Shown here piece after piece: positions 1-7,126 of a stretch of 12,832 nucleotides of DNA (the stretch's first letter is position 1; the number at the start of each line of letters is the position of its first letter). The DNA comes from Candidatus Homeothermus arabinoxylanisolvens (GTDB lineage Bacteria; Bacteroidota; Bacteroidia; Bacteroidales; Muribaculaceae), in the NCBI GenBank assembly GCA_001689405.1, contig LUJO01000031.1:1-12832 (forward strand). Direction: 5' to 3'. A model generated the notes under the pieces. The model made no database searches. It worked only from the letters and a program-made list of their open reading frames with translations, and was not told the origin of the DNA. The position numbers and the translations under genes were made by a program.

Positions 1-99
1 GTTGCAAGTCTTTGTGCCGTTATCGGTGCTGTGATTGTGTTCACGGTGTCAGCCATTATGATAATGAAATATAACCCCAAAACTCCTCAACAACTATGA
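1..99 (+). CDS. C-terminal fragment of a small membrane protein (5' end outside window)
   Basis: An open frame runs from the first base of the window to a TGA at 97-99, giving the last 32 residues of a protein. About 22 of these residues are hydrophobic (VASLCAVIGAVIVFTVSA and on), which looks like a final transmembrane helix, followed by a short polar tail ending NPKTPQQL. The stop overlaps the ATG of the next gene in an ATGA arrangement, which is typical of translationally coupled genes in one operon. It therefore probably belongs to the same cluster of small membrane proteins as the two genes that follow. Its N-terminus is not visible, so whether it also begins with the MKLTDKRFW signature cannot be seen. 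The function is unknown. Confidence 0.6.
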   Translation, partial: VASLCAVIGAVIVFTVSAIMIMKYNPKTPQQL

Positions 100-123
100 A
101 ACTGACCGATAAACGATTTTGGA
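96..123 (+). repeat. 28-base direct repeat, copy 1 (start of small membrane gene)
   Basis: The 28 bases are identical to those at 310-337. They comprise the ATG and the codons for MKLTDKRFW plus one further base. Identity ends abruptly on both sides: the upstream flanks are CAACT and GAGA, and the downstream flanks are AATTCG and TAGTGT. The two other forward frames are both closed inside the unit, by TGA at bases 2-4 and TAA at bases 15-17. Confidence 0.9.
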
Positions 124-326
124 AATTCGAGGCAATGATGCTACTCTGCGGAGTATTGTTGTTCTGCCTGTTATGCAGTGCTCTTATATGTAACGATGCG
201 GAAATTGATTCGGGCAGTGGCATAATTCTAATACTGCTATTCCCAATTTTTCTGCTTTACTTTGCGATCTGTGGCATTCACAAAATGGGCAATAGACTTG
301 AAATAGAGAATGAAACTGACCGATAA
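96..326 (+). CDS. Small two-helix membrane protein, MKLTDKRFW family, copy 1
   Basis: This encodes 76 residues. The N-terminus is short and basic (MKLTDKRFW), followed by a hydrophobic stretch at about residues 12-32 and a second at about 42-61, then a charged C-terminal tail ending NETDR. It is probably an inner-membrane protein with two helices. No enzymatic motif is visible and I do not recognise a characterised family. The ATG overlaps the preceding stop by four bases (ATGA). The last 17 bases overlap the start of the next gene in another frame. The first 28 bases are identical to the first 28 bases of that next gene, yet beyond residue 9 the two proteins show no obvious similarity. The gene is probably co-transcribed with its neighbours; the promoter lies outside the window. 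Confidence 0.7.
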   Translation: MKLTDKRFWKFEAMMLLCGVLLFCLLCSALICNDAEIDSGSGIILILLFPIFLLYFAICGIHKMGNRLEIENETDR

Positions 327-337
327 ACGATTTTGGA
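310..337 (+). repeat. 28-base direct repeat, copy 2 (start of second small membrane gene)
   Basis: This is an exact copy of positions 96-123, 214 bases downstream. Here it serves two frames at once. In one frame it gives the start of the 114-residue protein. In another it gives the last residues (ETDR) and TAA stop of the 76-residue protein. The 214-base distance is not a multiple of three, so the two copies lie in different reading frames of the chromosome. Confidence 0.9.
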
Positions 338-654
338 TAGTGTGGCTTGTGCTTCTTATCTTGGCGATTGTCTGTTGTATGGCAGGAGGTTGGAGCGAGG
401 ATACAGCGTTGCTCGGTGCTGCTTATGCGCTGTCGCTGCTATCGACATGGCTATGTCACAGGGTCAGACCGAGAGCAGCGTTAGGCAATCTGATTGTGAT
501 GATAGCCTATAATGCCATATTGAGTTACAATCTCGTGTTCAATAGCCGCGATGGAGCCGGACTTACATGGTGGTTTTTCGCACTGCTGCTTAATACCATC
601 CATTCAATCGTTTTGATAATTGTCGCCATCATCTCCACTCAAAAGCGACATTAA
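310..654 (+). CDS. Small four-helix membrane protein, MKLTDKRFW family, copy 2
   Basis: This encodes 114 residues. After the MKLTDKRFW start shared with the preceding gene come four likely transmembrane segments at about residues 8-28, 33-50, 57-77 and 85-109, separated by short loops such as HRVRPRA, and then a short basic tail (TQKRH). It is probably a cytoplasmic-membrane protein. The function is unknown and no catalytic motif is seen. The start lies 17 bases inside the 3' end of the preceding gene, in a different frame, so translation of the two may be coupled. The stop at 652-654 is followed by 137 bases without a gene before prfA. The alternative that the real start is downstream is unlikely, because the identical start sequence is used by the preceding gene. 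Confidence 0.7.
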   Translation: MKLTDKRFWIVWLVLLILAIVCCMAGGWSEDTALLGAAYALSLLSTWLCHRVRPRAALGNLIVMIAYNAILSYNLVFNSRDGAGLTWWFFALLLNTIHSIVLIIVAIISTQKRH

Positions 655-766
655 CGGTTCCCACAATAGAATGAGATGAAATAAGAGGCGTTGAATTATG
701 ACAATCGAGCTACCGAACCGCTCAATTTAGTTGCACGACGCACATAATAATATGGGGAATATTTCG

Positions 767-774
767 TATCTTCG
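767..774 (+). promoter_or_regulatory. Probable -7 promoter element of the prfA operon
   Basis: TATCTTCG at 767-774 matches the Bacteroidetes -7 consensus TAnnTTTG except for one base (C for the third T). It lies 17 bases before the prfA ATG, which would give a very short leader. I see no convincing TTTG -33 element at the usual 19-21 base spacing; the nearest TTG (731-733) is too far upstream. The element sits between two AATATT palindromes (758-763 and 780-785) that could form an imperfect dyad. Confidence 0.45.
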
Positions 775-791
775 CGAAAAATATTCACGAC

Positions 792-1901
792 ATGGCAGAA
801 AATTCCCTACTCTCACGTCTTGACGGTATAGAAAGCCGATTTGAAGAAGTGAGCACACTTATAACCGACCCGGCTGTCATCGCCGACATGAAACGCTACG
901 TAAAACTCACAAAGGAGTACAAGGATCTTGAAAAATTGACAAAAACCACGCGCGCTTACCGCACGCTTATCGACAATATAAAAGAGGCACGTGAAGTACT
1001 CGACACTGAAAGTGACGACGAACTGCGCGCCATGGCCAAGGAGGAACTCGACGAAGCCAATGAAAGGATACCCAAGCTTGAGGAGGAGATAAAACTGCTG
1101 CTCATCCCTGCTGATCCCGAAGACGGGAAAAATGCCATTGTGGAAATACGAGGCGGCACAGGCGGCGACGAAGCGGCTATATTTGCAGGCGACCTGTTCA
1201 AGATGTATACCAAATATTGCGAAGCCAAAGGATGGAACGTGGCCGTAACGAGCTTTAACGAGGGCACGGCCGGCGGCTTCAAGGAGGTAGTGTTTTCCGT
1301 TACCGGCGAAGGAGTCTACGGCATATTAAAATACGAGAGCGGTGTGCATCGCGTGCAACGAGTGCCGGCGACAGAGACACAAGGGCGTGTCCATACATCG
1401 GCGGCTACGGTGGCCGTGCTTCCTGAAGCGGAGGAGTTTGACGTTGAAATCAACGAAGGTGAAATAAAGTGGGACACTTTCCGAAGCGGCGGCGCCGGCG
1501 GACAGAATGTAAACAAAGTGGAGTCAGGTGTGCGTCTGCGCTATATGTGGAAAAATCCCAACACCGGCGAAACCGAAGAGATACTGATCGAGTGTACCGA
1601 GACCCGCGACCAGCCCAAGAACAAAGAGCGTGCGCTGAGCCGTCTGCGTACGTTCATTTATGATAAAGAGCACCAGAAATATATCGACGACATAGCGTCG
1701 CGACGAAAGACAATGGTGTCGACCGGCGACCGCTCGGCCAAGATACGCACCTACAATTATCCGCAAGGACGCATAACCGATCATCGTATCAACTATACGA
1801 TATATAATCTGTCGGCGTTTATGGACGGCGATATCCAAGACTGCATCGACCACCTTATAGTGGCCGAAAATGCGGAGAAGCTCAAAGAATCGGAACTTTA
1901 A
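792..1901 (+). CDS. prfA: Peptide chain release factor 1
   Basis: This 369-residue class I release factor recognises UAA and UAG stop codons in the ribosomal A site and triggers hydrolysis of peptidyl-tRNA. The tripeptide anticodon PAT is at residues 192-194, which marks RF1 rather than RF2 (which has SPF). The GGQ catalytic loop is at residues 236-238 within RSGGAGGQNVNK; its glutamine is the usual target of the PrmC methylase. The N-terminal coiled region (about 1-100) and the GGTGGDEA segment near residue 121 are also typical. The length is close to the roughly 360 residues usual for the family. The ATG at 792 gives the expected N-terminus. It is the first gene of a run with a DUF4153 gene and pyrF. 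Confidence 0.97.
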   Translation: MAENSLLSRLDGIESRFEEVSTLITDPAVIADMKRYVKLTKEYKDLEKLTKTTRAYRTLIDNIKEAREVLDTESDDELRAMAKEELDEANERIPKLEEEIKLLLIPADPEDGKNAIVEIRGGTGGDEAAIFAGDLFKMYTKYCEAKGWNVAVTSFNEGTAGGFKEVVFSVTGEGVYGILKYESGVHRVQRVPATETQGRVHTSAATVAVLPEAEEFDVEINEGEIKWDTFRSGGAGGQNVNKVESGVRLRYMWKNPNTGETEEILIECTETRDQPKNKERALSRLRTFIYDKEHQKYIDDIASRRKTMVSTGDRSAKIRTYNYPQGRITDHRINYTIYNLSAFMDGDIQDCIDHLIVAENAEKLKESEL

Positions 1902-1919
1902 GTATAAGCCGGCTGCATC

Positions 1920-3572
1920 ATGACGCTTCCTCCACTACCGCCACCAATACCGCAACAAGAGTCAGACAAGCGGTTTTCACTGCTTGACGTCATAGGCATG
2001 GCCGAACAGAGCTGCCGACGGTTTCCCGTGACCATATGCTACATAATCTACGCGGTCATAGTAGCCGAAATGTCAATCTGGGATTACCGGATTGACTCCG
2101 CATACCAGTACACGGCTATACTCGGGCCTCTGCTCACGTTGGCCGCCTATATCTGGTGCGAGCCATACGCCAAGAGCAGGGCCGGAATAAAAACATTTGT
2201 ACAGGTCATTGTCAACTTGGCCATCATAGGCGATTTGGTATACATGCTTATGACCGAACACTTCGGCGAGGCCGAAACAGCGGGCCATGTAGCAGCCGTA
2301 GCGGCATCGGCGATAGCCATATTCTTCGCCCCCGCACGCGGCAATGCCATCAGGGCATGGCGCTTCAGCTATCGGCAGGCAGTATCGGCCGTTATAGCCG
2401 CGCTTATATCGTCGGCAGTCGAGATAGCCATAGTCATAATAATGATGGCGCTCTTTATGCTGCTGAAATATAGCGACGACATGGCGCGCATGATTTTCAC
2501 CATAGCCATAGTATTGGCCGTGGCGCTTCCGCTTATGATATTCATCTCACGCATCCCCTATCCCGATGATACCGACCTTGACCGGCACGAGGAACCGCGC
2601 ATCATAGTCGCGCTTGTCAAGTATCTGTTTCTGCCTCTGCTGGGCGCCTACATGCTGGTGTTGTACATATACGGCATCAAGATACTCGTGACATGGGAAC
2701 TGCCCGAGGGCTACGTCACATGGTCGGTCACCGCACTCGTAGCCGAGGTGCTTGTGGTGGAGTTTTTCTTGTTTCCGCTGTCGGAGAAAAGTCTGCGACC
2801 GCTCGGCGGATTGATTAAAACCGCGTTACCGGCCCTGACGCTTCCGCTGCTTGTGCTGATGAGTGTTGCCATAGGCTACCGCATCAACCAGTACGGCTTC
2901 ACGACCGACCGTCTTTATGTACTCACGTTCAACATATGGTGCTACGCCATAATGGGCTATCTGTTTATCGACAGATGCCGTCACATAAACCCGATACCAC
3001 TCTCTTTCTCGGCCGTCATGCTCGTGACATCGATAATTCCCGGGGTCAATTATAGCACTCTCGGCGCAATGCTCCAACGCGAAGACACGACAACAGACGA
3101 TGACGCCACCATAGTAGAGACGATAGAACTGCCTGATGAGGAAGTCATTGAAGAGGTATCTGACGAAGAAATCGAGGCCATACACGAAAGTTCGGTAAAG
3201 AAAAAAGGCCTTGTCACTTACCGTTGGGAAGTGTCGCCCGACAAGATGATAGCTGTGCCTCATGGAGTAACCGGCATGAAACCCTTCATGTGTCCTGTAA
3301 AAAATGTCATTCCGGATAAAAAAGGGCTCATATCGGTCGGGACATCGGAAGCCCGTGGCAAACTCAACATAGACAGCCTTGTGGCCTGCGGCGACTCGCT
3401 TGCTTTCAAGCCGATACTTGTAAAAGTTCCCGGACAGCCCGACAAAAAGCTGCTCATAACAGCCATGACAGTCACCACACGGCTTCACAACGACTCTGTA
3501 AATGCCGGCGTGCACTCTGTGAGCGCACGCATAGACGGATATATATTTGAATACAATTTAAATACCAAATAA
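1920..3572 (+). CDS. DUF4153-type polytopic membrane protein with acidic linker and C-terminal soluble domain
   Basis: This encodes 550 residues. A short proline-rich N-terminus (PPLPPPIP) precedes RRFPVT near residue 33, resembling the start of the DUF4153 family, and then about eleven likely transmembrane helices follow between residues 36 and 382. The segment DRLYVLTFNIW (residues 330-340) resembles the conserved RxYVL region of that family, just before the final helices. After the last helix comes a strongly acidic linker (about residues 388-425, many D and E) and about 125 residues of predicted soluble sequence rich in beta-forming residues. The family's function is not established. The gene starts 18 bases after prfA, and its TAA shares one base with the pyrF ATG, so co-transcription is likely. 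The family call is from memory of its pattern and has moderate certainty; the membrane topology is clear. Confidence 0.8.
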   Translation: MTLPPLPPPIPQQESDKRFSLLDVIGMAEQSCRRFPVTICYIIYAVIVAEMSIWDYRIDSAYQYTAILGPLLTLAAYIWCEPYAKSRAGIKTFVQVIVNLAIIGDLVYMLMTEHFGEAETAGHVAAVAASAIAIFFAPARGNAIRAWRFSYRQAVSAVIAALISSAVEIAIVIIMMALFMLLKYSDDMARMIFTIAIVLAVALPLMIFISRIPYPDDTDLDRHEEPRIIVALVKYLFLPLLGAYMLVLYIYGIKILVTWELPEGYVTWSVTALVAEVLVVEFFLFPLSEKSLRPLGGLIKTALPALTLPLLVLMSVAIGYRINQYGFTTDRLYVLTFNIWCYAIMGYLFIDRCRHINPIPLSFSAVMLVTSIIPGVNYSTLGAMLQREDTTTDDDATIVETIELPDEEVIEEVSDEEIEAIHESSVKKKGLVTYRWEVSPDKMIAVPHGVTGMKPFMCPVKNVIPDKKGLISVGTSEARGKLNIDSLVACGDSLAFKPILVKVPGQPDKKLLITAMTVTTRLHNDSVNAGVHSVSARIDGYIFEYNLNTK

Positions 3573-4402
3573 TGAAACGCAACGTATTAATAGACAACAT
3601 CAAGCGCAAAGGTTCATTCCTATGCGTAGGTCTTGACACCGACATCAAGAAAATACCGTCGCATCTCCTCGACTTGGACGATCCGGTATACGAATTCAAC
3701 AAGGCTATCATTGACGCCACAGCGCCCTACTGTGTGGCCTACAAACCCAACCTCGCTTTTTATGAAGCTACCGGCGCGCAAGGGTGGATAACTCTTGAGA
3801 AAACGCTGAGATATCTGAAAGAGAATTATCCTGACCAATTTATAATTGCCGACGCCAAGCGCGGCGACATAGGCAATACCTCAAAACTCTATGCCCGCAG
3901 TTTCTTCGAGCATCTTGATGTAGACGCCGTGACCGTAGCTCCCTACATGGGCGAGGACAGTGTGACACCGTTTCTCGGTTATGAAGGCAAATGGGTGATA
4001 TTGCTAGCTCTGAATTCCAACAAAGGGTCGCGCGACTTCCAGTTTATCGAGGACAAAGACGGCACACGCCTCTTCGAGCACGTGATAACCACCTCGCAGA
4101 AATGGGCTTCGCCGGAGGAGATGATGTATGTGGTAGGAGCCACACAAGGCGAGATGTTCAAAGACATACGCCGCGTAGCTCCCGACAGCTTCCTGCTTGT
4201 ACCCGGCGTGGGCGCGCAGGGCGGCAGCCTTGAAGAGGTGGCCCGCTACGGCATGACCGCCGACTGCGGACTACTTGTCAACTCATCGCGCGGCATCATA
4301 TTCGCCTCGTCCGACATCGATTATGCCGAAGCCGCAGCACGTGAAGCCGAAAAATTGCAAAAGCAGATGCACGCCATCCTGTCAAAGGCCGGAATAATCT
4401 GA
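3572..4402 (+). CDS. pyrF: Orotidine 5'-phosphate decarboxylase (type 2)
   Basis: This 276-residue enzyme decarboxylates OMP to UMP, the last step of de novo pyrimidine synthesis, in the cytoplasm. The catalytic signature DAKRGDI is at residues 94-100, holding the Asp-Lys-Asp network typical of OMP decarboxylases. Other family features are CVGLDTD at 18-24, KPNLAFYE at 58-65, the phosphate-binding PGVGAQGG at 211-218 and NSSRGI at 237-242. The length of about 270 and the KPNLAFYE form fit the longer type-2 (mycobacterial-like) subfamily rather than the roughly 235-residue E. coli type. The ATG overlaps the preceding stop by one base (TAATG), implying coupled translation. There is no obvious terminator after it, only an 83-base AT-rich gap before pgk. 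Confidence 0.96.
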   Translation: MKRNVLIDNIKRKGSFLCVGLDTDIKKIPSHLLDLDDPVYEFNKAIIDATAPYCVAYKPNLAFYEATGAQGWITLEKTLRYLKENYPDQFIIADAKRGDIGNTSKLYARSFFEHLDVDAVTVAPYMGEDSVTPFLGYEGKWVILLALNSNKGSRDFQFIEDKDGTRLFEHVITTSQKWASPEEMMYVVGATQGEMFKDIRRVAPDSFLLVPGVGAQGGSLEEVARYGMTADCGLLVNSSRGIIFASSDIDYAEAAAREAEKLQKQMHAILSKAGII

Positions 4403-4440
4403 ATTAATCAATTTTAGCATCATTTTTCACAAATATGTAG

Positions 4441-4448
4441 TATATTTG
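4441..4448 (+). promoter_or_regulatory. Probable -7 promoter element of pgk
   Basis: TATATTTG at 4441-4448 is an exact match to the Bacteroidetes -7 consensus TAnnTTTG. It lies 37 bases before the pgk ATG, so transcription would begin about 30 bases upstream of the start codon. The leader is very AT-rich and contains no Shine-Dalgarno-like GGAGG, as is usual for strongly expressed Bacteroidetes genes. A clear TTTG -33 element is not evident. Confidence 0.6.
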
Positions 4449-4485
4449 CTCCTATAAATATTGTCAACTTTATAATTTAACCAAA

Positions 4486-5736
4486 ATGCAAAAGATAGAC
4501 AACTACAACTTTGCCGGCAAAAAGGCAATTGTCAGAGTGGACTTCAACGTACCCTTGGATGAAAACGGTAAAATAACCGATGATACCCGTATCCGCGGCG
4601 CTCTTCCCACCCTTAAGAAAATACTTGAGGACGGAGGCAGCCTTATCATTATGTCGCACATGGGCAAACCCAAGGGCAAAGTCAATCCCAAGTTCTCGCT
4701 CGCACAGATTAAGGACGACGTAGCCAAGGCTCTCGGTCGTGACGTGAAATTCGCTCCCGACTGCGCCAACGCTGCCGAAGCAGCCGCCAACCTCAAACCC
4801 GGCGAAGTTCTGCTCCTTGAAAATCTCCGCTTCTATCCCGAAGAAGAGGGCAAGCCCGTAGGCATCGACAAAGAAGATCCCGGCTACGACGTAGCCAAGA
4901 AGGAGATGAAAGAGCGTCAGAAAGCATTTGCCAAGACTCTCGCAAGCTACGCCGACGTATATGTAAACGACGCATTCGGAACAGCTCACCGCAAGCACGC
5001 TTCTACAGCAGTGATAGCCGACTACTTCCAGCCCGACAGCAAGATGCTCGGTTACCTCATGGAAAAGGAAGTACAGGCCGTCGACAACATACTCAGCAAC
5101 ATCAAACGTCCGTTCACTGCCATCATGGGCGGTTCTAAGGTTTCTACCAAAATCGGTATTATCGAGAACCTTATGGACAAGGTCGACAACCTCATCCTCT
5201 GTGGCGGCATGACCTATACATTTGCCAAAGCTCAGGGCGGCAAGATAGGCAACTCTATCGTTGAAGACGACAAGCTCGACCTCGCTCTCGACATCATCAA
5301 GAAAGCCAAAGAGAAGGGTGTCAACCTCATCCTCGGCACAGATTGTGTGGCAGCCGACAGCTTCAGCAACGATGCCAAGACAATGATATGCCCCTGCAAC
5401 GACATACCCGACGGATGGGAAGGTCTTGATGCAGGTCCCGAGACCCGCAAGGCATTCGCCGATGCCATACGCCCCTCAAAGACCATTCTCTGGAACGGTC
5501 CTGCCGGCGTATTTGAGTTTGACAACTTCACAGCCGGCTCACGTGCCATAGCCGAGGCCATCGTAGAAGCTACCGACAACGGCGCATTCTCGCTCGTAGG
5601 CGGCGGCGACTCTGTAGCTTGTGTCAACAAGTTCGGTCTTGCCGATCAGGTATCTTACGTATCGACCGGCGGCGGCGCACTTCTCGAAGCTATCGAAGGC
5701 AAGGTGCTCCCCGGTGTGGCAGCAATCAAAGGCTAA
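4486..5736 (+). CDS. pgk: Phosphoglycerate kinase
   Basis: This 416-residue glycolytic enzyme transfers phosphate from 1,3-bisphosphoglycerate to ADP, giving ATP and 3-phosphoglycerate, in the cytoplasm. N-domain substrate motifs are visible: RVDFNVP at residues 17-23, SHMGKPKG at 57-64 and NDAFGTAHR at 161-169. C-domain nucleotide motifs are also visible: GGSKVSTK at 215-222, WNGPAGVFE near 336, GGGDSVA at 372-378 and STGGGALLE at 393-401. The length is typical for the family and no key motif is missing. It has its own consensus -7 element upstream, and a hairpin follows the stop, so it may be largely monocistronic. The gene uses many C-ending codons (for example AAC, GAC, CTC), which fits high expression. 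Confidence 0.98.
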   Translation: MQKIDNYNFAGKKAIVRVDFNVPLDENGKITDDTRIRGALPTLKKILEDGGSLIIMSHMGKPKGKVNPKFSLAQIKDDVAKALGRDVKFAPDCANAAEAAANLKPGEVLLLENLRFYPEEEGKPVGIDKEDPGYDVAKKEMKERQKAFAKTLASYADVYVNDAFGTAHRKHASTAVIADYFQPDSKMLGYLMEKEVQAVDNILSNIKRPFTAIMGGSKVSTKIGIIENLMDKVDNLILCGGMTYTFAKAQGGKIGNSIVEDDKLDLALDIIKKAKEKGVNLILGTDCVAADSFSNDAKTMICPCNDIPDGWEGLDAGPETRKAFADAIRPSKTILWNGPAGVFEFDNFTAGSRAIAEAIVEATDNGAFSLVGGGDSVACVNKFGLADQVSYVSTGGGALLEAIEGKVLPGVAAIKG

Positions 5737-5756
5737 TCGTAATACGACATCAACAG

Positions 5757-5786
5757 CAGGGGCTACACACAAAAGTGCGGCCCCTG
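5757..5786 (+). terminator. Hairpin after pgk, possible terminator or attenuator
   Basis: CAGGGGC (5757-5763) pairs with GCCCCTG (5780-5786) as a 7-base-pair GC-rich stem with a 16-base loop, inside which CAC and GTG could extend the stem. It is followed by TTTCATT, a weak T tract. It begins 20 bases after the pgk stop and ends 18 bases before the next ATG. It could therefore end pgk transcripts, or act on the leader of the downstream methyltransferase by partial read-through. Confidence 0.55.
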
Positions 5787-5804
5787 TTTCATTATACCAC
5801 ATCA

Positions 5805-6992
5805 ATGAATCCATACGTTGACACACCCGAATTTTGTCAATGGGTCGCCAGTCATATCGACGACGATCCGGTAAAATTGCGACTTAAGTGGCAAGGGAAA
5901 TTACCGTGGGCCAATCTCGCCATACTCCAGATAGAGTGTCGACGCAAGTCGCGCAAGAAGTTGGCCGAAGAGCTCACCTGCCCTACTTTCTTTTTCCCTA
6001 CAGCACTTTCGGCTGAACAGTGTACAAGCGACATCCTCGCCGACTTTCATGCGTCGCTGATAAGACCCGGTGACACATTGCTCGACCTCACCTGCGGCCT
6101 CGGCATCGATGTATATCACGCAGCCTGCCGCGCGTCGGAGGTAACGGCCGTAGACATGAACCCCGAAATTACCGAAGCCGTCATACACAATGCCGCCGCC
6201 CTCGGCCATGACAATATAACTGCCGTCACCGCCGACTGCCGCGAATTCATCAAAAACACCGACAAGCACTACGATGTAGTATTTATCGACCCCGCACGCC
6301 GAGGCACAAACGGAGAGCGCATCTACCGGCTGGCCGACTGCTCGCCCGACGTCACATCGATGCTCGGCGACATAGCGGCAGTGAGCAATCGCCTCATAGT
6401 CAAGGCTTCGCCCATGCTCGACATAACACAGGTGCTTCGCGAACTTCCCGACACGACCGACATATACGTCACCGGCACATCGACAGAATGTAAGGAGATT
6501 GTGGCCGACATAACATTCGACAATAGACACTCGTCAGAACCCGTCATACACGTCATGACCCCGCTGTACGACTTCTCGTTCACACAAAGCGAGGAAGCGT
6601 CGGCCACGCCCGACTACGAGCTGCCCGCCGCCGGAGAGTATCTTTACGAACCGGGCGCTGCCGTAATGAAAGCCGCTCCGTTCAGGCTGCTGTCGCAACG
6701 CTACGGGCTAAAAAAGCTCCACCCCAACACGCATCTCTATCACTCTGCGGCACGCATCACCGACTTTCCCGGCGATACATGGCACATAGACCGCGTAGCC
6801 GACTTTTCGTCACACGAGATAAAAGCCATATCCCGGCAATACGACCGCCTGAACATAGCCACCCGCAACTTCGACATGCCGGCTGACACCCTGCGCAAAA
6901 AGCTGAAAGTAAAAGACGGCGGCACCCAACGCCTCATAGCCGCCACCCTCGCCGACAACAGCAAAGCCATGCTCCTCCTCTCCCCGCCCTGA
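5805..6992 (+). CDS. Class I SAM-dependent methyltransferase, PG_1098/THUMP-like type
   Basis: This encodes 395 residues. The SAM-binding motif I, DLTCGLGID, is at residues 94-102 with an acidic end to strand 2 at VDMN (116-119), and motif IV is DPAR at 162-165 in the sequence FIDPARRG. DPxR-type motif IV resembles RNA methyltransferases such as Trm5 and RlmK rather than N6-adenine enzymes (NPPY). The first 90 residues and the last 200 or so fit the Bacteroidetes PG_1098-like architecture, in which a ferredoxin-like and a THUMP-like domain follow the methyltransferase fold; this is recalled, not computed. An RNA substrate is therefore plausible but unproven. I chose the ATG at 5805 because the longer reading frame back to 5619 lies inside pgk and gives non-homologous, arginine-rich sequence. 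No own promoter was recognised; expression may depend on read-through from pgk. Confidence 0.85.
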   Translation: MNPYVDTPEFCQWVASHIDDDPVKLRLKWQGKLPWANLAILQIECRRKSRKKLAEELTCPTFFFPTALSAEQCTSDILADFHASLIRPGDTLLDLTCGLGIDVYHAACRASEVTAVDMNPEITEAVIHNAAALGHDNITAVTADCREFIKNTDKHYDVVFIDPARRGTNGERIYRLADCSPDVTSMLGDIAAVSNRLIVKASPMLDITQVLRELPDTTDIYVTGTSTECKEIVADITFDNRHSSEPVIHVMTPLYDFSFTQSEEASATPDYELPAAGEYLYEPGAAVMKAAPFRLLSQRYGLKKLHPNTHLYHSAARITDFPGDTWHIDRVADFSSHEIKAISRQYDRLNIATRNFDMPADTLRKKLKVKDGGTQRLIAATLADNSKAMLLLSPP

Positions 6993-7126
6993 CCCCGCTC
7001 CGTGACATTACCTCCAACCATAGAATCAAAGACTGTAAACAGCTGATAGACAGTGACTGTAGTAAAGACGCCAGTACCGACTTGTTAAACTACCCAAATC
7101 AACTTACAACAATGAGATAACAGATT

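Noticed and set aside
655..720. CGGTTC (655-660) and GAACCG (715-720) as a terminator stem after the small membrane genes
   Set aside because: The loop would be 54 bases and no T tract follows, so chance pairing is more likely.
2826..3515. 229-codon open frame on the minus strand opposite the DUF4153 gene
   Set aside because: It lies wholly inside a well-supported gene, has no family resemblance, and its length is explained by the codon bias of the plus-strand gene.
4477..4998. 173-codon open frame on the minus strand opposite pgk
   Set aside because: The plus strand encodes an intact phosphoglycerate kinase with all motifs; the antisense frame is a by-product of codon use.
5619..5804. Possible 62-residue N-terminal extension of the methyltransferase into pgk
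   Set aside because: The extension overlaps the pgk 3' end in another frame and is arginine-rich, unlike the family; the ATG at 5805 gives the normal N-terminus.
5901..6530. 209-codon open frame on the minus strand opposite the methyltransferase
   Set aside because: It is a shadow of the methyltransferase gene, whose SAM-binding motifs on the plus strand are clear; there is no promoter or start context.
7030..7060. ACTGT/ACAGT and CTGTAAACAG repeats upstream of the small basic gene, as an operator
   Set aside because: The half-sites are only 4-5 bases and there is no recognisable promoter nearby to place them against.
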